Shown here in pieces: positions 59,001-64,000 of a stretch of 64,000 nt of DNA. The notes beneath the pieces are model-generated. The model made no database searches. It saw nothing but the letters and a program-made list of their open reading frames with translations, and had not been told where the DNA came from. The position numbers and the translations under genes are program-made. The stretch is from Trifolium pratense (Eukaryota; Streptophyta; Magnoliopsida; Fabales; Fabaceae): assembly GCF_020283565.1 (NCBI RefSeq), contig NC_060063.1:4300563-4364562 (forward strand), in the 5' to 3' direction. Numbering within the stretch: position 1 is the stretch's first letter; each line of letters opens with the position of its first letter.

Positions 59001-62000
59001 CAGAGGAAAATAAAATTTGGAGCTTACCGAAGTTGTTTAAAACAAGTTTCTCATACAACTTTTGATCCATCATATTTTGAGCAGAAGTCTGAGAATTTAG
59101 CAAAGATAAAACGTACGGAGGATATCTCGCAAGAGGGTACACGGAAGCAATCAGTGGTCCAACTGGAATAGCAGGAACGTTTAAAGCCTGAATAGGTTCT
59201 ACCTGCAAACAAGAAAACAGTCTCCATAGTTATTTTATTGTACTTCCGAGGCATATCACCTGCAATCAGATTTTTTATGACTTACCAAAGGTAAAAGCCA
59301 ATTAAGAGAAGTTCTTGAAGGTGTATAGTCAAGTGATGATGCCAAAGTAACAACTGATGCAAACTCAGAATCCTTTCTATCAAAACCTGTCATAGAATTT
59401 ATATGGAGATCAAGAGGAAATGCTGATCATGACATTGACTCGAGGAAATAATTTGCAAATAATATGGTTTATACTCTTCACGTGATTGTAAGCTGTCATG
59501 ACTCATGAAAACTTCTCACAGGATCAAAGAGGGAGATAACAGCAATCTCGATTCAAAAGAAAACACAAACAAAGAATACACAAGAGTGAAATGCACAATC
59601 ATTCATGATCACTATTGTAAACAAGCTTGCACAGCAAGAAAATTATATTTTTAAAAGATCTGTCACATAAATCATGAATGAGAAGTAACGCAGCATGATA
59701 GTTACAGAAGAAATAAAACAACAGATCAGTTGGACTTACAACAACGCGAAAGCTTTGCATACAGCAAGATACCACCCATTGAGTGACCGATTGCCAACAA
59801 TTTTCCATCCCTTGGTTGGCATTGACCCTTTATATACTCCATCTAATGTACAAGAGTTTAACAAAATAATTTGAGAAACAAATTTAATGATATAATCTGA
59901 AATTTGTATACCAAAACTCATGAAGAGAGTAAATGAAACTTTCGCCAAAATTAAATATAATGTTTCACAATGGAATGTCCACCTCACCGCAGCAGGTATG
60001 TCCTCTTCGAGATAATGATCGAAGTCCCAATCATACTTGACAATCAACTCAATCTGTTTCTGAAGTTCTTCTAATGTTGTAGTAAAACGGTTCTGACATC
60101 CGATCATAGTTTGAAGTCTCCGATTGAAATCCTTGATTTGACTAACAAATAAAGAATCCTTTCTCTCTTCTAACAAATATGGAAGAAGAAAAAAACAAAC
60201 AATTTTTTCCTTTGTTAGTGTTTATATGATGACACAATGTTAAAAATGACAAGCTACCAATTTACGTCGCTAACCCCGACCAAGTATGCTTGCAAGGCTA
60301 TCAGACATCCTAGTAAAAATCTCCACCAACCTAGCTGTTGGGCATAGTTCCTCAGCCTCTGATCCTCTCCTTTTCATTTGAGAAAATTCTGCCTCAAAGG
60401 AAGCACTAAGGTTCTTAAATCCCAATGCTCTTTCAAAATTACTGCTTTTACCATCGTCATTTGCAGAATCTGTTTCAGACAATTTCTTGAGGCACTCTTC
60501 ATCTTCTTCCACACTGTCTGCATATGTGCTCAACCCAGCACCTCGAACCTCAAGTGTCCATGTATCAAATCCTTGTGCCGACATGTACCGAGCAAATGAA
60601 GACTGAACACAAACAACATGCAATTAGCAACATTGATGCCAGATTACACTAGACTATTGGAAATAATAAACATGCTAAAGATTTAAATTTAAGTGTGCAA
60701 ATTGTACTGATAAAATGTTTTAAATCGCAGCCCGCAATCGCAATTACAGAAGCGACATCAATTTTTTTGACGTGCAACTGCATGTGTAACCATATCGGTT
60801 ACTTTTGTACAACATTTTCTCCAGTGATTTCGCCATTCTCACAACCAATTCAAACATTCACTCGGTCACTCTCCAAAGTTAGTAACCACATCAGCCACAA
60901 TTGTCTACATTATCAAGGATTATGACGTAACTACAAAGTCAATGCTACTACGTCGCAATTTAAACTTAAGGTAGCATGCTATGACTACAAGATTAATGTT
61001 TTGGTGCATGTTTGGATTGCATGTGAGTTTGGCAAAATCACAGCGGACCACCACGATTTTGGCATAAGCTACATATTGATGCTTAAACAAAATCACGGTG
61101 CCACAATGATTTCGCAAAACTCGCAGCTAATCCAAACATGCACTTAGGTTCCATTTGAATTGAATTATTTTTGAGCTTATGCAAATAAATAAGCTTATGT
61201 ATTATTATATGCTTTTCAAGATAGTTTATGAGAAAATAACTTATAAAGATACAATTTTTGTATGCGAAATTTATGAATTAACATAAAAGTTTATTTATTT
61301 GCATAAGCTATTTTCATAAGCTAAAAAATAAATCAAATCCAAAACGGGCCCTTAGTCATTCTCCAAAATATAAAAATAAATAATTTGTATTACTTTTCAA
61401 TGGAACAGAAACACAGTAATCTCACCTCAGGTGAGAGATCATAGCCAATAGCATTGGTTGCAACACCTGACAATAACAAAAGCGGGTGATTCCTCAAAGG
61501 AGCCTGCACAATACATACATCATACAAAACCTTATTATACACCTTTAACAAAACCTTAACACATTCACCTTAGAATTTCAAAATTAGTAATGCAATATTG
61601 CAACAAAAAAAATAGTTATTAGTTAGAAATGAATTTGACACCATTTTAAGAAACTAACATGAAATATGCTATACGTGAAGTTTTTTTTGCTATGAAACAC
61701 AAACACTTCTTGGATCAGGTGTCTTCCGGTGTTCTGACAAAGACACAATTGACGACACCGAGACTAACACATATGATTACAATAATTACATTAAATTATG
61801 TCATTTTTAAAATTATTATCGGTGTTAACATGTCAGTGTCGTGTCCGGTGTCCGATGTCAGGTATGTGCTTCATAACTTTTTTTTGTTTTGTTTTTTCCT
61901 TTGATTTTCGATATAAACAATGAATTTGAGAAAAACCCAGAATATATATCATTGCATTGTTAAAAGGTGTATTCAAAGAAACCATAAAGTTGAGAACTTT

Positions 62001-62249
62001 GTGAACCTTTGGAGAAGGAAGGTAACGCCAAAGAGCAAGTTTCCAATTAGAGTTTGGAACAGTGATGTGATGAAGCTCATCAGCGGTGCATATTGATTGT
62101 GGCTTTACATCTTTCTTCTTCCAATGTACCTTCACCGGAGACGGTGGTGGATCACGCCGGCAGTAAAAGCGGGAAGAAATGATTCGGGTTTCATATTTCG
62201 GGTCGGGCCGTGGCAGGTTCATGGAATAAAATGCAGCGCCAATGTTCAT
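56075..62249 (-). CDS. alpha/beta-hydrolase family protein (UCP031088-type, At1g73750-like)
   Basis: Ten exons on the minus strand: 62249-62007, 61503-61426, 60602-60275, 60169-59988, 59842-59740, 59386-59286, 59202-59028, 58087-57917, 57800-57700, 56134-56075; 513 residues, no frame break, all GT-AG. The N-terminus (MNIGAAFYSMNLPRP) precedes the core: HPLLLLSGVATNAIGYDLSPE, FDTWTLEVRGAGLS, a variable acidic insert, KYDWDFDHYLEEDIPAA, then the nucleophile elbow GHSMGG (Ser near 298), the acid in AGDKDLICPPEAV (Asp near 449-451) and His in PHYAHYDLVVGR (483-486). It ends YPCIIEFLIHHDKA. This matches from memory an uncharacterised plant hydrolase family; the substrate is unknown. The exon 3 donor is ambiguous (60275 chosen). 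Several introns carry TEs. Confidence 0.88.
56414..56587 (-). other. unexplained exon-like open segment in intron 9
   Basis: The minus strand reads about 58 codons ending at a TAG: KYLLRKAIGKSIGG, then SNWFGTRRIGARDETPGS, then a Ser/Glu/Asp-rich end. It has higher GC and a protein-like composition unlike the surrounding intron. A GTAG acceptor-like site precedes it in phase 0, the same phase as the exon 9 donor. It could be an alternative terminal exon or a captured fragment of another gene. I do not recognise it. Confidence 0.35.
56750..57215 (+). pseudogene. Ty1/copia RT relic inside hydrolase intron 9
   Basis: Broken plus-strand frames read LHHFVIKHTFLFGDFVEEVY (copia RT 'LDVKNAFLHGDLEEEVYM' region) near 56883-56940, a SLYGLK-like site near 57005-57030 and FVYADDIVIL near 57128-57157. 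Several stops and indels; no LTRs nearby. It runs antisense to the host gene. Confidence 0.75.
57342..57646. mobile_element. Mutator-like MITE with long terminal inverted repeats
   Basis: Arms of about 90 bp are inverted copies. The left arm runs from about 57352 through AGTTACTGGATGGT to AACTTGTGCCCTTAGGGCAC; the right arm is its imperfect reverse ending near 57638. Flanks share CTTTCAAATAT (57331-57341 and 57647-57657), compatible with a 9-11 bp target duplication. Non-coding. Confidence 0.65.
58135..58335. repeat. MITE-family fragment in hydrolase intron 7
   Basis: Text such as TTCATAAGCTGTTTTCAGCTT and TAGTTTATGAAAACAGCTTA forms an internal inverted pair, and TGTTTATCCGAACAGGG resembles one end of the dispersed MITE seen at 61146-61357. 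The left end is not clear. Confidence 0.4.
58352..58910 (+). mobile_element. TRIM (terminal-repeat retrotransposon in miniature) in hydrolase intron 7
   Basis: Two LTRs (58352-58586, 235 bp; 58673-58910, 238 bp) flank an 86-bp interior. The interior starts with primer site TGGCATCAGAGT (58587-58598, initiator-Met type) and ends in a purine tract GTGAGGGGG. The TSD is gtatg on both sides (58347-58351, 58911-58915). LTRs start TGTTGGAAATTCC. They show several differences, so it is not very recent. No 5S-like motif of Cassandra TRIMs is visible. Confidence 0.85.
61004..61143. mobile_element. 140-bp MITE in hydrolase intron 2
   Basis: Inverted ends GTGCATGTTTGGATTGC and (gctaatccaaacatgcac). Non-coding interior with AAAATCACRG words. 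Confidence 0.55.
61146..61357. mobile_element. MITE of the 'cataagct' family in hydrolase intron 2
   Basis: Inverted arms built on GAGCTTATGCAAATAAATAA and its partner (ttatttatttgcataagcta), with outer ends TTAGGTTCCATTTGAATT and (aatccaaaacgggcccttag). Confidence 0.55.
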
Positions 62250-62312
62250 CTTTCTTATTTGATTTTTCTTGTATTTGAGTTGAGATGCTTTTTTCCTGTG
62301 CTCCTTTGGTTT

Positions 62313-62321
62313 CTATTTATA
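62313..62321 (-). promoter_or_regulatory. TATA box of the hydrolase gene
   Basis: Minus-strand TATAAATAG, 64-72 bp upstream of the start codon at 62249, with a transcription start expected about 30 bp downstream. Confidence 0.5.
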
Positions 62322-64000
62322 ATAAAACTCTTTTTCAAATTTTCTTTGTTCTTAATATAATAATATATTTACCTTACCAAGAAAAAATATAATATATTTT
62401 ATTTTATAAAAATCAACGTGTTTTAATATTTTTTTTGTCAAAAAAAAAACGTGTTTTAATATTTCTTTATAAAATAAAATGGTGATTTTATCACCAAAAA
62501 AAAAAAAAAATGGTGATTTTTAAAGACATTTAATTAAACAACATTGATATTTTGTCAGTTGAATTAAAACTTGTAGATAAAATATTTATATTTAACTTCA
62601 CAAAAAAAATAAAAAAAAATATTTATATTTAATGTATCACTAAATTTTTTTTTCAAGCATGTATCACTAAAATATGTAAATACATTTATCCTCTTATGAC
62701 ATAATAGTTATAGAGAAAAATATATATAATTAACACATACTATATCAATTTAGAATTTAATTTATATGCACCGTCAGTATAAAATTATTTTACAGATACG
62801 TCCAATAATATACCAACACATCATGTATGGTATTTAAAAACACATGATGTGTTACGTTCATTAAATGATATGGCAACATATCATTGGATGCATGTATAAA
62901 GAATTTTTACACTGACAGTACACAACAATTAAACTCATCAATTTATTATTCTAACACTTTTTTTAATATATGTAACTTTTTATTAAATGTTTTCATAATA
63001 AGGCAGAAAAGAAGAATTAATTCTTTATTTAATAAGTAACTTGTGTTGCAAAAAATTAACCTTTGGTGTTGTAAGAAAATTAGACACAACAATTATACCG
63101 ATATAATTACACCGATATGAGACAATTTAGATTCACCAAATGAACTTTTATCGTACTTCCTCCGACTTCATATATAAGCAAAAGTTATATTTTTAGATTC
63201 ATTAAAAAAATAATGTATTTAGTCCAAATATATATATGAGGCCGGATGGAGTATTTGTGATATATTTGAGACTTACAATTTATTTCATGTCCAAATCTTA
63301 TTTTTAGTCTATTTTTCATAGTTTTATGTTTCCATCATGATGGAACTCAAACTCATAATGGTAATAGCTTATAATGGAAGAAAACTATTTGACAATGATG
63401 TTTGACTGGAATTCAGATCTTCGACACCAATGGTAAAGGTTTATTTGCAAACACTCTAACGTTCAAATTTGTATGTATTTGAGATAAAAATTATGTTTAG
63501 AATGAAACATATCTTGAAAATGAGAGGTGATGATCTTGTGATAGGAATGAAGTTTTATCTTAGTTTGTTATGCTAGAGTAATAATAGAGAATTTAGTTTC
63601 ATATTATATTATCTTAGTTTATTATGCTAGATTAACCATAGGGAAGTATTTTTTTTGACACTACTAACTATAGGAAATTAGTTTCTTATTTTGTGTATAA
63701 ATAGATTTTTATAGATTTTGAAATATATCAAGAAATATCAAGAATAATTTAGTTAATAAACTTTGGAGTTTGGCACCAACTCGAGTGTTATTTATCTCTC
63801 GTATTATCTTGTATTTGAAATGAAGAGTTACAATGAAACTTACATTAAAAAGTGATGATGTGAAACTTATATAGTCGAAAAGATATCTTAAAATTTGAAT
63901 ACAATAAAAAAATATTTAATTGTACATTTGGTCTCTTATGTTTATTTTAGGTTTCAAGTCGGTCCCTTATGTTTATTTTGTTTCAAATTAGTCTCTTATG
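62322..64000. other. AT-rich intergenic DNA with small MITEs
   Basis: No gene is seen. A MITE-like unit at about 62768-62922 has inverted ends CACCGTCAGTATAAAATT and (aatttttacactgacagtac). A short Stowaway-like unit at 63156-63251 has ends CTTCCTCCGACTTCATATAT and (atatatatgaggccggatggag) flanked by TA. Near 63540-63640 a short phrase (ttagtttRttatgctaga) is duplicated. At the far right the phrase GTCYCTTATGTTTATTTT repeats, probably the start of another repeat. Confidence 0.5.

Overview
This window is eukaryotic, AT-rich nuclear DNA from a flowering plant, most likely a papilionoid legume of the Medicago/clover/pea type. The evidence is GT-AG introns, Sirevirus-type Ty1/copia elements with env-like ORFs, tRNA-iMet-type primer sites, Helitron ends, Stowaway-like MITEs, an Au-like SINE and a TRIM. 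The legume assignment is inferred from general repeat style; no marker gene proves it. Most of the window is nested or adjacent transposable elements. I can support three host genes.

Layout. 1-10453: a large minus-strand Sirevirus (element A) cut by the left edge, with LTR, gag, pol, env-like ORF and an oppositely oriented acidic ORF running off the edge. 10454-14475: AT-rich duplicated and minisatellite sequence ending in two Helitron-type 3' termini. 14919-20748: a small two-exon gene for a predicted secreted proline-rich peptide. Its intron holds a 5.2-kb non-autonomous LTR element (15296-20541, TSD ctact) with two apparently identical 413-bp LTRs and a roughly 31-unit tandem array. 20853-26563: a decayed short-LTR copia (TSD aatat) carrying many short palindromes. 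27984-32011: a decayed minus-strand copia lacking the RT catalytic core. 32118-32642: nested Stowaway-like MITEs. 34339-46685: a non-autonomous hAT-like element (8-bp TSD) split by a young, almost complete Sirevirus (element B, 34775-46234, TSD cttac). 46774-47387: two more MITEs. 49077-49560: an RNase H-like pseudogene.

50112-54877 (+): a five-exon RING-H2 gene of 354 codons with a CT microsatellite just before its start codon and a SINE in intron 3. 56075-62249 (-): a ten-exon alpha/beta-hydrolase gene of 513 codons, convergent with the RING gene. Its introns hold a copia RT relic, a Mutator-like MITE, a TRIM and other MITEs. 62322-64000 is AT-rich intergenic DNA with small MITEs.

The host genes show no shared pathway. 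The main story is repeated insertion: TE in TE (Sirevirus in hAT, MITE in MITE) and TE in intron. The peptide-gene intron insertion looks the youngest (no LTR differences seen), followed by Sirevirus B (about six differences over 1742 bp). All exon models, TSDs and LTR borders were read by eye and have not been checked by alignment or transcript data.
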